Assembly: GCF_000703005.1 (NCBI RefSeq)
Contig: NZ_JNLH01000001.1
Coordinates: forward strand, 2,163,001 to 2,227,000
DNA from: Pseudobutyrivibrio ruminis HUN009
GTDB taxonomy: Bacteria > Bacillota > Clostridia > Lachnospirales > Lachnospiraceae
DNA length: 64,000 bases
Reading direction: 5' to 3'
The translations under genes were made by a program, and so were the position numbers. Shown piece by piece: positions 34,934-44,479 of this stretch; the stretch's first letter is position 1, and every line of letters starts with the position of its first letter. The notes beneath the pieces were generated by a model, which searched no databases, was not told the origin of the DNA, and was given only the letters and a program-made list of their open reading frames with translations.

Positions 34934-37024
34934 ATCATCATATCTTTTCATCCATAATTTTAGAATATTGCCATCTAAGTCCATGTAATTTGTCAGTTCA
35001 CTTCCATCCGATTTTTTAATAATCACTTCTGTTTTATCATTATTTATGCCAACATAACTATAATCATATGTTTCAGTACTGCCTTTTAAATGAATTAAAT
35101 CGAATTGATTCTCATTCCTTATTCCAATAAAAGTATAAGGATCTGCAGTTCTTATAATATCTTCGTAATCATAATCCGTAACTACATTACCATCCAAATC
35201 AATAATGCTATATTTATCATCTTTTTCCAATACGACAAATTCAATTATATTATTTTCATCGGCACATGCATAACAATCATAGTGAGAATCTAAGGTAAGT
35301 ATAGGCGTGCTATCCCTATAGAAGCAAATTAAACTACTATCAGAATAATCCTCTTTATTTTTTTTATAAAATACCTTTAAATCTCCAGTGCCTTTTACCT
35401 TTCTATAGAAATATGAATCATCAAAGAACTTTCCATCATATGTCATTAAAGAATCACTATCAAAAGTATTTCTATAACTGAAACTTACAAGCTCTTCGTC
35501 ATCACAAAAAAGAACTTCAGTGATATTGCCACCAGCTAAAGATTGACCCTTACTATCAATTAAATCAAGCTCAGTATTGTTATAATTAATAACCAACGAT
35601 ATTTTAAAGTTTTGTTCACCTGATACAAAACTAAAAACTGGCAAAGTGAGAACATCGTCATCATCAGATATAAAGCCATACTTATCATTTAAATCAGAAT
35701 GATAACAAGCTACACCATTAGCGAAATATGTATAATCACCTGATAGAAGAAATCCACCCATCTCGTTTGTGAATGGCATAAATATAAAATGATGTCTATT
35801 CTTATCATTACTGTTAGATTTGTCCAATAATAAATATAACAGATACTGTCGCTCTGAAGTCTTAGCATTAACGATATATGGAACCTTTTTTATCTTTTCT
35901 CCAGAAGTATTTACGAAATGACCATTATAATCGTATGCTATCCCCTCAGAATCAAAGGCTAAAGGCTCATCATATATTGCCCCTGTATCTACTCCTGTTT
36001 TAAGATTAATAAGACCATATTTTTCTTTATAAAAGCAAGACCAGCTTGGCATTCTATTACGAACATTGTATTGAACAATCTCTTCATCAACATCGTCAAA
36101 AGGATCGTCATAATAATTTCTGAACCAAACCTCACTTACAGTCTTTCTTTCTGAGACCACATTTTCATTATCATCTAAAATATCCATATCCCCTTCAATA
36201 TAAGTGAATCTCATAAATACAAACAACAGTGCTACCAAAAGGCATACACAGTAGGTTATTCTCTTATCTATATGAATATGAGGATTTGGAAACTTAATAT
36301 ACTTTTTAGGCTTAGTTTTAGATTCTTCATGTATTTCAAAATCATTTTTGTCCAGTTCGTCAAAATGAAGAAGCTCTATAGTTGGTATATTATTTCTGTC
36401 AAATACAGGGCCTTGATAATTAAAGCATTTGTTAAACAAATAAATCGAAATATATATTTCAAATACAATTTTAGCAGTAAAAAGAATGCATATAACAGCC
36501 ACTAATAGTGTTTTCTTTATTAGAAATTCTGAAATAAAAGCTACAACTATAAGCCCATTTATAACAATCCATTTTCTATTATATTTCTGAATCTTATCGG
36601 ATAATCTTGTGTCGATCCTATCATATGCATAACCTGTAGCTTCCTTAATTAACAATCCGAATATACGATATTCTAAAGCGAATTTTAAAATTATAAGAAT
36701 ACCTATGTAAAGTACACCAATGTTGTTCATTCCAGGTGAAAAGAAACTAATAAATAGTTCAATTATATCAAGATAAAGAATAATACTAAGCCACTTTGTC
36801 TCCTTCAAAAAAGCTTTAGATTCTTTGAATGTGTTGTACAAAGCAATATCTATCAATATTTTTGCAATATACAGCAAATAATCAAATTGCGAAAATAGTG
36901 GAAATGAATAAAAACCTATTAAATGAATTAAAAGATTGATAAGACTAAAACCCGCAAAAACATATAACCCAATACTTATTCTAGAGAATTTAATTTTGTC
37001 CATAACTTTCATAACATCCTTCAT
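34931..37024 (-). CDS. Large membrane protein with WG-repeat-like exported domain
   Basis: 697 residues. About seven helices lie in the first 205 (IGLYVFAGFSLINLLI through IYISIYLFNKCF), and one more at about 257-272. A long extracytoplasmic region of about 420 residues follows. It has repeated short beta modules such as KYGLINLKTG, KYGFISDDD and KYSIIDLDGNVVTDYDYEDI, which resemble degenerate WG (KWG) repeats. The exact start is uncertain: ATG 37024 lacks a strong site and ATG 37012 has AAGGA close by. Codon use is AT-rich. Function not recognised. Confidence 0.6.
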   Translation of the reverse strand: MKDVMKVMDKIKFSRISIGLYVFAGFSLINLLIHLIGFYSFPLFSQFDYLLYIAKILIDIALYNTFKESKAFLKETKWLSIILYLDIIELFISFFSPGMNNIGVLYIGILIILKFALEYRIFGLLIKEATGYAYDRIDTRLSDKIQKYNRKWIVINGLIVVAFISEFLIKKTLLVAVICILFTAKIVFEIYISIYLFNKCFNYQGPVFDRNNIPTIELLHFDELDKNDFEIHEESKTKPKKYIKFPNPHIHIDKRITYCVCLLVALLFVFMRFTYIEGDMDILDDNENVVSERKTVSEVWFRNYYDDPFDDVDEEIVQYNVRNRMPSWSCFYKEKYGLINLKTGVDTGAIYDEPLAFDSEGIAYDYNGHFVNTSGEKIKKVPYIVNAKTSERQYLLYLLLDKSNSNDKNRHHFIFMPFTNEMGGFLLSGDYTYFANGVACYHSDLNDKYGFISDDDDVLTLPVFSFVSGEQNFKISLVINYNNTELDLIDSKGQSLAGGNITEVLFCDDEELVSFSYRNTFDSDSLMTYDGKFFDDSYFYRKVKGTGDLKVFYKKNKEDYSDSSLICFYRDSTPILTLDSHYDCYACADENNIIEFVVLEKDDKYSIIDLDGNVVTDYDYEDIIRTADPYTFIGIRNENQFDLIHLKGSTETYDYSYVGINNDKTEVIIKKSDGSELTNYMDLDGNILKLWMKRYDD

Positions 37025-37041
37025 ATACTATTCTACCCATA

Positions 37042-37072
37042 AATAAAGCTGACAATTATTGTCAGCTTTATT
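37042..37072 (-). terminator. Intrinsic terminator after the ZIP transporter
   Basis: A long perfect stem (AATAAAGCTGACAAT with its complement) followed on the minus strand by TTTATTTATG. It lies about 65 bases after the ZIP gene and just upstream of the 34931-37024 gene, whose leader it therefore shares. Confidence 0.7.
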
Positions 37073-37136
37073 CTTTATAGTAGTATATTACTATTTATTA
37101 AATTCATAGTCAATACCGTTTTAAAATTACAAATCA

Positions 37137-37916
37137 TCATCCTAGAGCAACATCAAGAACCATCATCAGAACAAAACCGATAGAAAAAGCAATCGTTCCA
37201 AGGTTCGAATGTTTTCCTTCAGACATTTCAGGAATCAACTCTTCTACAACCACATACATCATCGCACCAGCAGCAAATGAAAGAAAATATGGCATTAACG
37301 GAACAACTAATCCTGCCGCTACAATTGTAATAAATGCAGCAATAGGTTCCACTATACCTGACAAAACACCCCATAAAAATGTTTTGTGCTTAGGCATACC
37401 TTCAGATAAAAGAGGCATCGATACAATTGCTCCTTCAGGAAAGTTCTGTATCGCTATACCTATAGAAAGTGCCAAAGCTCCAGTTGCTGTAATTCCTACT
37501 TGGCCTGATTTAACTCCTGCAAAAACAACACCAACAGCCATGCCTTCTGGAATATTATGAAGAGTCACAGCCAATATTAATTTTGTGGTTCTTTGCAGTC
37601 TGCTATGAGGACCTTCGTCCTGCTTATCCATATGCATATGAGGTGTAACGCAATCCAGGAAAAGCAAAAACCCTGTACCAATAAGAAAACCTATAGCGGC
37701 TGGCAAAAAAGACAGCTTACCTAGATACTCACTACTCTCAAGTGCTGGGGAAAGTAAACTCCAAAATGAAGCCGCAACCATTACTCCAGCTGCAAAGCCT
37801 GTAAGAATCTTTTGTAATCTATCAGAAATCTCATCTTTTAATATAAATACCATTCCAGCACCAAGGCTTGTTCCAACAAATGGTATTAAAATTCCAAGTA
37901 TTACATTTATATTCAT
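37137..37916 (-). CDS. ZIP-family metal transporter
   Basis: 259 residues with eight hydrophobic segments. The signature motifs HNIPEGMAVG (helix 4) and IQNFPEGAIVS (helix 5) form the ZIP metal site, and a His-rich loop (PHMHMDKQDEGPHS) sits between helices 3 and 4. It imports zinc or other divalent cations; specificity is unknown. Its start lies only 9-15 bases after the terminator hairpin of the chemoreceptor gene, so its own promoter must be in or beyond that hairpin, or it depends on read-through. Confidence 0.92.
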   Translation of the reverse strand: MNINVILGILIPFVGTSLGAGMVFILKDEISDRLQKILTGFAAGVMVAASFWSLLSPALESSEYLGKLSFLPAAIGFLIGTGFLLFLDCVTPHMHMDKQDEGPHSRLQRTTKLILAVTLHNIPEGMAVGVVFAGVKSGQVGITATGALALSIGIAIQNFPEGAIVSMPLLSEGMPKHKTFLWGVLSGIVEPIAAFITIVAAGLVVPLMPYFLSFAAGAMMYVVVEELIPEMSEGKHSNLGTIAFSIGFVLMMVLDVALG

Positions 37917-37924
37917 ATTAGCAC

Positions 37925-37974
37925 CAAAAACCCCTCCCTATTCAAACTATAAATAGAATAACATAAGGGAGGGG
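37925..37974 (-). terminator. Intrinsic terminator between the MCP and ZIP genes
   Basis: A strong nine-base-pair G/C stem (37931-37939 with 37966-37974) with an inner ATTC/GAAT pairing is followed by TTTTT on the minus strand. The G-rich 3' arm lies 14 bases before the ZIP start codon. Confidence 0.85.
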
Positions 37975-38007
37975 AATCTTATCAAAAAATAATGTTGTTG
38001 AGAAATT

Positions 38008-39666
38008 TTATTGGAAGAATGCCATTTCTTCCTCAAGAGTATGTGCAACCTTATTTAGGCTAGCGGCTTTAGTGGTGAGAGCCTCCATTGTATCTGCTAA
38101 TTCCGTCATAGAAGCTTTTGTTTCTTCTGAACTTGCTGCATTCTCTTCGGAAATCGAAGAAAGTGAAGAAATAGTATCTGAAATCAAATTACTTGCTTCC
38201 TCAGTCTTATGTACATTAGATACAATGTCTTTCGTCAAGGTGATAGATTTATTAATATCTTCAATTAAGCTATCAACTTGTTCGATTGTTCTATGAATAG
38301 TATGACGTTGTGTAGTCATAGTCTCCTGAACCTGTCCAGCCTCTTCCATTGTCTTATTGGAATCAGAAGAAAGTCCCTTCATAGCCTCCTGGATATTCTG
38401 TGCAGCTTCTGCTGACTGATCAGCCAATTGTCTAATTTCATCTGCAACAACTGCAAAGCCTTTTCCTGCTTCGCCAGCACGAGCAGCCTCAATACTTGCG
38501 TTCAAAGACAACAAATTAGTCTGAGCTGCAATTGCATCGATAATAGAAACAGCTTCGCTAATAGTCGTAACTGCAGTATTAGTGTTACCAATCAATTCAA
38601 CAATGCCATCAATAGCAGTTATACTTTCTCTAGTAGTCATTCTAAGCTCTGTAAGCTTGTCCTGGCTGGCCTTTGAATTTTCCTGCATTGAATCTGCCAG
38701 GCTTTGCATTTCCATTGCATTGGCAGTTATCGTCTCAACAGCATCATTAATGCTATTTACTGATTCTACTGCATCCTGCAAAGATTGGGCCTGATTTTCG
38801 GCACCTGTGGCGACCTGACCAACTGCAATACTAACGCTTTCTGTAGTATCTGTAATTGTCTTTACTGTATCAGATAAATAGCTAGCAGATTCATCCACTT
38901 CATCAGAAGATATTCTTGCGTTTCCGATAACAGATCTGATTCTTGCCGCCATATCAAACAATGCCGATGACATTTCACCTAATTCATCATTTCTATTTTT
39001 AACCTTATCGCTAAGAACAATCTCCAAATCACCAGTTGCCATCTTACGAACAGCCTTAACATTTTCATCAATAGCTTCTATGATTTTAACAGTGTATAAA
39101 ATAGCAATTACAGTAAATAAAATAACAATTGCAAGTGCTAAGGTAACAGTCCACGCTACTCTCTTACTAATATAATGAGTAATTTCTATTTTCTTTAAAC
39201 CAACAAAAGCCATACCATATACATTACCTGAATCATCAACTAATGGTTGATATGCAACATAATATGGTTCATTATCTATCATTACATTCTGAGCCTGATA
39301 GCTCTGATTTCCGTTTAATACTGTAGCAATAACAGCGTCTCCAGCTTTTGTTCCTACAACGCCAGGAATACTTGAACGTACTCGAGTGTCTCCAAGGAAG
39401 AAAGTATAATCATACCCTGTTTCAGCAGACATTTCTTCTTCCAATGTAGAAGATTCATCAACTTCAACACCATCATAGGTGTAGTCAAGAACCTGAGCAT
39501 ATGAAGTACAAGTAGCCATTACGCCAGTCTCGACCTCGTATTCCATACCACGTCTTAGGTTAGCACATCCTACAATAGTAGCTGCTGTACCAACACAAGC
39601 AAGTGATACTACAACCAAGCCAATAAGCATGATTCTCAACGACGCACTTTTGCTTTTTTTATCCAT
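38008..39666 (-). CDS. Methyl-accepting chemotaxis protein
   Basis: 552 residues. TM1 is at about 11-32. An exported single-Cache-like sensor (about 35-165; DYTFFLGDTRVRSSI, EPYYVAYQPLVDDSGNVYGMAFVGL) follows, then TM2 (about 172-195), HAMP (about 196-250) and a cytoplasmic signalling helix hairpin. The conserved tip EAARAGEAGKGFAVVADEIRQLA binds CheA/CheW. It may sense a small ligand such as an organic acid, but this is a guess from the Cache class only. It is a single-gene unit with a -10 at 39743-39748. Confidence 0.93.
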   Translation of the reverse strand: MDKKSKSASLRIMLIGLVVVSLACVGTAATIVGCANLRRGMEYEVETGVMATCTSYAQVLDYTYDGVEVDESSTLEEEMSAETGYDYTFFLGDTRVRSSIPGVVGTKAGDAVIATVLNGNQSYQAQNVMIDNEPYYVAYQPLVDDSGNVYGMAFVGLKKIEITHYISKRVAWTVTLALAIVILFTVIAILYTVKIIEAIDENVKAVRKMATGDLEIVLSDKVKNRNDELGEMSSALFDMAARIRSVIGNARISSDEVDESASYLSDTVKTITDTTESVSIAVGQVATGAENQAQSLQDAVESVNSINDAVETITANAMEMQSLADSMQENSKASQDKLTELRMTTRESITAIDGIVELIGNTNTAVTTISEAVSIIDAIAAQTNLLSLNASIEAARAGEAGKGFAVVADEIRQLADQSAEAAQNIQEAMKGLSSDSNKTMEEAGQVQETMTTQRHTIHRTIEQVDSLIEDINKSITLTKDIVSNVHKTEEASNLISDTISSLSSISEENAASSEETKASMTELADTMEALTTKAASLNKVAHTLEEEMAFFQ

Positions 39667-39742
39667 ATTCGACCTCCGTGTTTTCTCCCTTCTGGTCGAT
39701 TGAACAGTATTACTTTCCTTAGCGAGTAAACCGACTAAATGG

Positions 39743-39748
39743 ATTATA
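39743..39748 (-). promoter_or_regulatory. -10 element of the chemoreceptor gene
   Basis: TATAAT on the minus strand about 80 bases before the MCP start. I looked for a sigma-28 CCGATA box and did not find one. Confidence 0.4.
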
Positions 39749-39814
39749 TCTAAAATGTGAGTATATTTTGTGTATATTCTGTTAATTCTGACAAATATGC
39801 GATATTTTTGGAAT

Positions 39815-39842
39815 TAAAAAGCACATCCTCTAAAGGATGTGC
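39815..39842 (-). terminator. Intrinsic terminator after the SEC-C gene
   Basis: A nine-base-pair stem GCACATCCT with its complement, a four-base loop (39821-39842), then TTTTTAATT on the minus strand. Confidence 0.88.
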
Positions 39843-39856
39843 CAAAATAACTTTAA

Positions 39857-40366
39857 TTATTTTTTGTTCATGCAGCAGTGCTTATACTTCTTTCCAGAGC
39901 CACATGGACATGGATCATTACGTCCAACCTTTTTCTCTGAACGAATGATTGTGTGCATATTCTTAGCTTCCTTTGTAAGAGCCTTTCTCTTGTCCTCATC
40001 AAAAATCTGCTCCCACTGTGGAAGACCATAAAGCCAATCAGCCTTTGCATCAATCATGTTCTTGAAAAGCTTTTCCTTATCGAACTTAAGAGAAACAACT
40101 GTATCCTCTTCCATTGTCTCGATAGGGTTTGGTGTAACAAGTGATTCATTGATGCCATCTAAGAAACCAACCATAGGCATAACATCGATTTTATATTTCT
40201 CGGCGAGCTCCTTAACAGTACCCTTTACCTCTGTATCAGGATCGTCAAGTAACTGCTCGTAAATGCCTTTCTCTAAAAGAAAATAATTCTGCCAAAATCT
40301 CTGTAAATCAGCCTGTGACTGATTCTGATTGTAGGCAACCTTCTGCCAATTTTCTAGTAAACTCAT
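39857..40366 (-). CDS. SEC-C metal-binding domain protein
   Basis: 169 residues. The C-terminal motif RNDPCPCGSGKKYKHCC is the zinc-binding SEC-C domain known from SecA tails. The N-terminal 140 residues are helical (a DUF3013-like or YecA-like arrangement cannot be told apart here). It might interact with the ribosome or translocation machinery; no partner is adjacent. Monocistronic, with its own terminator. Confidence 0.8.
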   Translation of the reverse strand: MSLLENWQKVAYNQNQSQADLQRFWQNYFLLEKGIYEQLLDDPDTEVKGTVKELAEKYKIDVMPMVGFLDGINESLVTPNPIETMEEDTVVSLKFDKEKLFKNMIDAKADWLYGLPQWEQIFDEDKRKALTKEAKNMHTIIRSEKKVGRNDPCPCGSGKKYKHCCMNKK

Positions 40367-40432
40367 ATTATATTCCTCTCCAATTTGTAATCTAATCCGT
40401 GGCTAAGCCACGCATAAAATTATACCATACAG

Positions 40433-40470
40433 AAAATTAAAAGGCTAGATACTATGCGGTATCTAGCCTT
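40433..40470 (-). terminator. Intrinsic terminator after the NlpC/P60 gene
   Basis: A 12-base-pair stem (40441-40452 with 40459-40470) and six-base loop followed by TTTTAATTTT on the minus strand. Confidence 0.9.
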
Positions 40471-40474
40471 TATA

Positions 40475-41548
40475 CTAATCATAAATAACTCTGACACACT
40501 TGATAGGTGTTCTGTATGTATAGTTGGAAATCTTTATTCCATCACGCTTGTTTGAAGCATGTACAATCTGACCACCACCAATGTAAATTGCTACGTGGTT
40601 AATGTAGCTTCCCTTTCCATAGAAAATTAAATCTCCTGGCTTTAACTCAGATGTAGAAACGGTTGTACCTTCATTGGCCTGAGCCCTAGATGAGTGTGAT
40701 AGATAAACACCATACTGAGCCATGATCTGCATTGTAAATCCAGAACAGTCGCAACCATTAGTAAGGGATGTACCACCCCAAACATATCTATTACCTACAA
40801 ACTGAAGCGCATAGTCACAAATAGCTGTACGAACATCAGAAACACCCGCGCCATATCTAGCTTCTGTAAGTGTCATAGCAGTCTTAAGAGAAAGATCTAC
40901 ATCAACATATTCTGCTGATACATAACCCTCATCTCCGTCTACGTCTACCTTAATCCAATCATCGTCCTGAGTATTGTCAAGAATAGCTACTTCCTCACCG
41001 TCAGCAAGCTGATAAATAATCTCACAATCAGTGTTAGGCTCTACACGAACACGAAGACCACCAGTATTTGATGTAGCAACGTATTCTGCAAGCTCTGCAG
41101 CCTTTTCCCAGGCCTCATCGCCAGTCAATAGATACTCAGATAAAACATATCCTTCTACCTCGCCTGACTTGATATAGCTCCAATCGCCCTCAGTGCTAAC
41201 AATTTCGCAGGCAGCATTTGCTGGAAACTTACCAACAAGCTTACCTTCTGTATCTGCTGACTCGCGAATGTTTAAGTTTCCTTCAGATACATTACAAATA
41301 CCAATATTTGTGTAGCCATAAATATCACCGAGTGATTTTGCTGTAGCAACAGCATCTGAATCTGTAACAGAAACCGACTCTAGTGAAGCCAAATCTACCG
41401 CACCGGCTGTCATAACGCCAGCAATAGCTGTGCTAGAAGCATCAGTATCAGAAGCAACATCTATATTATTTTTTGTATCGATACAATAATCAAAAATAAG
41501 TGCCGTAGCACAAACTAATGAGAAAGCCGAAATAATGCGCTTTTTCAT
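40475..41548 (-). CDS. SH3-domain NlpC/P60 cell-wall hydrolase
   Basis: About 357 residues from ATG 41548 (GGAGGT upstream). It has a signal peptide (about 1-22). Two bacterial SH3 modules follow, with NLNIRESADTEGKLVG...GEVEGYVLSEYL and GGLRVRVEPNTDCEII...DGDEGYVSAEYV. A C-terminal NlpC/P60 domain carries catalytic Cys in GCDCSGFT and His in NHVAIYIGGG with a third His in IVHASN. It probably cuts peptide stems of peptidoglycan outside the cell. It stands alone between two terminators. Confidence 0.92.
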   Translation of the reverse strand: MKKRIISAFSLVCATALIFDYCIDTKNNIDVASDTDASSTAIAGVMTAGAVDLASLESVSVTDSDAVATAKSLGDIYGYTNIGICNVSEGNLNIRESADTEGKLVGKFPANAACEIVSTEGDWSYIKSGEVEGYVLSEYLLTGDEAWEKAAELAEYVATSNTGGLRVRVEPNTDCEIIYQLADGEEVAILDNTQDDDWIKVDVDGDEGYVSAEYVDVDLSLKTAMTLTEARYGAGVSDVRTAICDYALQFVGNRYVWGGTSLTNGCDCSGFTMQIMAQYGVYLSHSSRAQANEGTTVSTSELKPGDLIFYGKGSYINHVAIYIGGGQIVHASNKRDGIKISNYTYRTPIKCVRVIYD

Positions 41549-41640
41549 AGTACCTCCAAAGTAAAAAACTTTTAACGCAACATGCAAATTATAGCAACCA
41601 TTGAGATAAATGTCAATATTTCGTAACATTTTTGCAATAA

Positions 41641-42558
41641 TTATCTATTGAAATATGCTTTTGCAGTTGCTTTATCCTTATTCATTTGATTTTTAAGCTC
41701 TTCTACTGAACCAAATTTCTGCTCTGGTCTGATGAATGTATGGAAAGCTACCCTTACGTATTTTCCATATAAGTCTCCGTTATAATCAAGGATATGGGTT
41801 TCAATTCCAACTATTTTTTCATCTTGAACAGATGGTTTTGTGCCAACATTGGTAACACCATGATATATTCTTCCATCAAAATCAATGGAGGTTGCATAAA
41901 CACCGAATTTAGGCACCAGCTTTGTCTTTTCAGGCATAATATTGATTGTTGGAATACCAATTTTAGTACCTAAATGAGCACCGTGTACCACTTCGCCCCA
42001 TACGAAATAGTCATATCCTAACATATCATTAACTATATCGATATGACCTTCCTTAAGCTCTTCGCGAATATAAGTACTGCTTATATCACGGTTGTTCTTT
42101 TGAATCTTGTCATAAACCTTTAATTCAAAATCAAACTCCTTAGAAAGCTTTTTAAGAAGTTCAACATTACCTGCACCCTTGTAACCAAAAGTAAAATCAG
42201 CGCCAACAACCATATATTTCATATTTAGATTGTCGACTAGAAGCTTTATAAAGCATTCTGGGGCAGTTTCCATAAGCTTTGCATCAAACGGACATTCAAC
42301 CAAATAATCTAAGCCGTTATTTTCAAGCATAAACACTCTCTCTTTATTTGTAATAAGAGAAGGTGTTTTATCATTTGAAACAATGGCTCTTGGAGTATTT
42401 GTAAATGTCACAAGACATGAACTAAGTCCATCCTTTGATTTGCTGATAATATCAGAAGTTAAAAGATGATGTCCCTTATGAATACCATCAAACTTGCCTA
42501 CAGTGATTGCTGTAGGAGTAGAAATTTTAGCGTCAAATAATGAATGTAAATATTCCAT
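41641..42558 (-). CDS. ribF: Bifunctional riboflavin kinase / FAD synthetase
   Basis: 305 residues. The N-terminal FAD synthetase domain has the nucleotidyl-transfer motif GKFDGIHKGHH. The C-terminal riboflavin kinase domain (about 180-305) has LGTKIGIPTINI and YHGVTNVGTKPS. It makes FMN and FAD from riboflavin, the cofactors of the Rnf and flavoprotein genes at the start of this window. It follows truB by 3 bases, the last gene of the rimP-infB operon. Confidence 0.95.
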   Translation of the reverse strand: MEYLHSLFDAKISTPTAITVGKFDGIHKGHHLLTSDIISKSKDGLSSCLVTFTNTPRAIVSNDKTPSLITNKERVFMLENNGLDYLVECPFDAKLMETAPECFIKLLVDNLNMKYMVVGADFTFGYKGAGNVELLKKLSKEFDFELKVYDKIQKNNRDISSTYIREELKEGHIDIVNDMLGYDYFVWGEVVHGAHLGTKIGIPTINIMPEKTKLVPKFGVYATSIDFDGRIYHGVTNVGTKPSVQDEKIVGIETHILDYNGDLYGKYVRVAFHTFIRPEQKFGSVEELKNQMNKDKATAKAYFNR

Positions 42559-42561
42559 AGT

Positions 42562-43476
42562 TTATTCCGTTCCTTCGAGAAAGAACTTCTCCAATGTAAA
42601 GATAGAATCCCTGTAAGTATATACTCCCAAAAATCTATTATCAGGTAAGTAAATTCTATATTTATTTTCCTCTTCAAATGAGCTTACAGCTTCTGCAAAA
42701 ACGTGAGTATCAGGAATTGGAGCACCGTTTATAGCATGCTTAATAGCGTCCTCAGTAGGAACAACAAATACAGTCCCCATTCCCTCAAAGGCATGATCTA
42801 TAGGCATCATAATGCCATCGATATTGCCTGCTTTAACTATTCGCTCTATTTCATCTAAGGTGTGAGCATCACTAATATCAAACATGCTCACTTTTGTACG
42901 AACAAGAGACTTCATGGCGCAACCACAGCCTAATGCCTCTCCTACATCATGACAGATAGACCTAATATAGGTGCCTTTGCCGCAATGAACTCTTATTGTA
43001 ACTAATGGCAATTCCATAGAAATAATATCTATGCTAAAAACCTGAACAGGACGAGGCTTTCTTTCAACCTCCTTACCGGCTCTGGCAAGCTCATAAAGCT
43101 TTTTGCCATTAACCTTTAATGCAGAATACATAGGTGGAACCTGCATGATATCACCAACAAAGGAATCCAAGGTGTTTTTAACCTGTTCCTCTGTCACATC
43201 TACAGATTTGCGATTTAGAATACGACCACTCATATCGTAGGTATCAGTCTCAATACCAAGCTGCATGACACACTCGTAAACCTTATCTTTATCTGTAAGC
43301 ATATCGCAAAGCTTAGTAGCTTTGCCAACACAAACCGGAAGCACACCTGTGGCGTCTGGATCAAGAGTGCCAGTATGTCCGATTTTTTTTATTTTTAATA
43401 TACCACGAAGCCTGGCAACCACATCAAATGAAGTATACCCGGCTTCTTTATAGACATTGATTATGCCACTATTCAT
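42562..43476 (-). CDS. truB: tRNA pseudouridine-55 synthase
   Basis: 304 residues. The catalytic-Asp motif is HTGTLDPDATGVL; YECVMQLGIETDTYD and the GTYIRSICHDVGEAL block are typical of TruB. It makes pseudouridine 55 in the tRNA T-arm. It begins directly next to the nrnA stop (no gap), so the genes are coupled. Confidence 0.96.
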   Translation of the reverse strand: MNSGIINVYKEAGYTSFDVVARLRGILKIKKIGHTGTLDPDATGVLPVCVGKATKLCDMLTDKDKVYECVMQLGIETDTYDMSGRILNRKSVDVTEEQVKNTLDSFVGDIMQVPPMYSALKVNGKKLYELARAGKEVERKPRPVQVFSIDIISMELPLVTIRVHCGKGTYIRSICHDVGEALGCGCAMKSLVRTKVSMFDISDAHTLDEIERIVKAGNIDGIMMPIDHAFEGMGTVFVVPTEDAIKHAINGAPIPDTHVFAEAVSSFEEENKYRIYLPDNRFLGVYTYRDSIFTLEKFFLEGTE

Positions 43477-44454
43477 TTAATATAATCCTAACTCTTTAAG
43501 CTGTTTTTCAACCATAGAAACGATATTATCGATAACGTCCCATGGTCTATCGGTATCTACTGAAAAGCCAGCTGCTTTTTTGTGGCCGCCGCCTCCGTAA
43601 ACACCTGTTATAACTGTTAAATCTACATCTCCAGTTGCTCTAGTGCTTCCCTTGAAATCTCCATCAGCAAGCTCATATAAAAATACAGCAACCTCAACAC
43701 CTGTTGTATCACGAAGCTGTTGAACAATGCCTTCCAAATGCTTGCTTTCAGCACCAAATTCTGCCATATCCTCAGCTGTAATAACAGCTGCAATTACCTT
43801 GCCATCAAGGTATGTTTTGCACCCCAATAAAGCCTTACCAAGCATACGATTTTGAATCATTGTCTTAGCAAAATATGTGTCAGTGCAAATTTTTGGATAA
43901 TCGATGCCCTTAGTCATAAGGAAGCCTGCAGCCGCCATAGTAGCTTCTGTAGTACATGAATATTGGAAAACACCTGTATCGTGGATGATTCCTAAATATA
44001 GGCATTCTGCAATATCCTTAGTGATTTTCTCCTTACCAATTTGATTATAGACTAATTCGCATGTAGAACTGTCATCTGGAATAATGTAGCTAAATTCCGA
44101 AAATCCATTATTGCTGAAATGATGATCGATACACACTGTATGCTTTGCTTTCTCAAAGAAATTAAAAGCATCTCCAAGTCTTGAGCCCTCTGAACAATCA
44201 AGAGCTATATATAAATCGAAAACAGTGTCATCTGAAACAGTATGTATATCCTGAATCTTATCAGCATTCTTTAAAAATTTGAAAATGTTTGGAATGGGAT
44301 CAAGATAAACATGAGCTTCCACATTAGGATAGTAAGTAACTATATAATTGTACATAGCAAGGCAAGAACCTACGCAATCTCCGTCAGGTCTGATGTGCCC
44401 GCTTATACCTACTGTCTTTGCATTTGCCAAAAGCTCATGTAAATTATCTATCAT
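43477..44454 (-). CDS. nrnA: DHH/DHHA1 phosphoesterase, NrnA-type nanoRNase
   Basis: 325 residues. The DHH motif CIDHHFSN is at about 113-120, metal ligands include GHIRPDGDCVGS near the start, and the DHHA1 end has GGGHKKAAGFS. Such enzymes degrade short oligoribonucleotides and can dephosphorylate pAp. The position between rbfA and truB is classical in Firmicutes. Confidence 0.93.
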   Translation of the reverse strand: MIDNLHELLANAKTVGISGHIRPDGDCVGSCLAMYNYIVTYYPNVEAHVYLDPIPNIFKFLKNADKIQDIHTVSDDTVFDLYIALDCSEGSRLGDAFNFFEKAKHTVCIDHHFSNNGFSEFSYIIPDDSSTCELVYNQIGKEKITKDIAECLYLGIIHDTGVFQYSCTTEATMAAAGFLMTKGIDYPKICTDTYFAKTMIQNRMLGKALLGCKTYLDGKVIAAVITAEDMAEFGAESKHLEGIVQQLRDTTGVEVAVFLYELADGDFKGSTRATGDVDLTVITGVYGGGGHKKAAGFSVDTDRPWDVIDNIVSMVEKQLKELGLY

Positions 44455-44479
44455 ATTCCCGTCTCCAATTTAATATATT

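Noticed and set aside
40395..40415. Palindrome around GTGGCTAAGCCAC as an operator
   Set aside because: It sits between the start of the SEC-C gene and the NlpC terminator with no promoter match that would make it meaningful; left unassigned.
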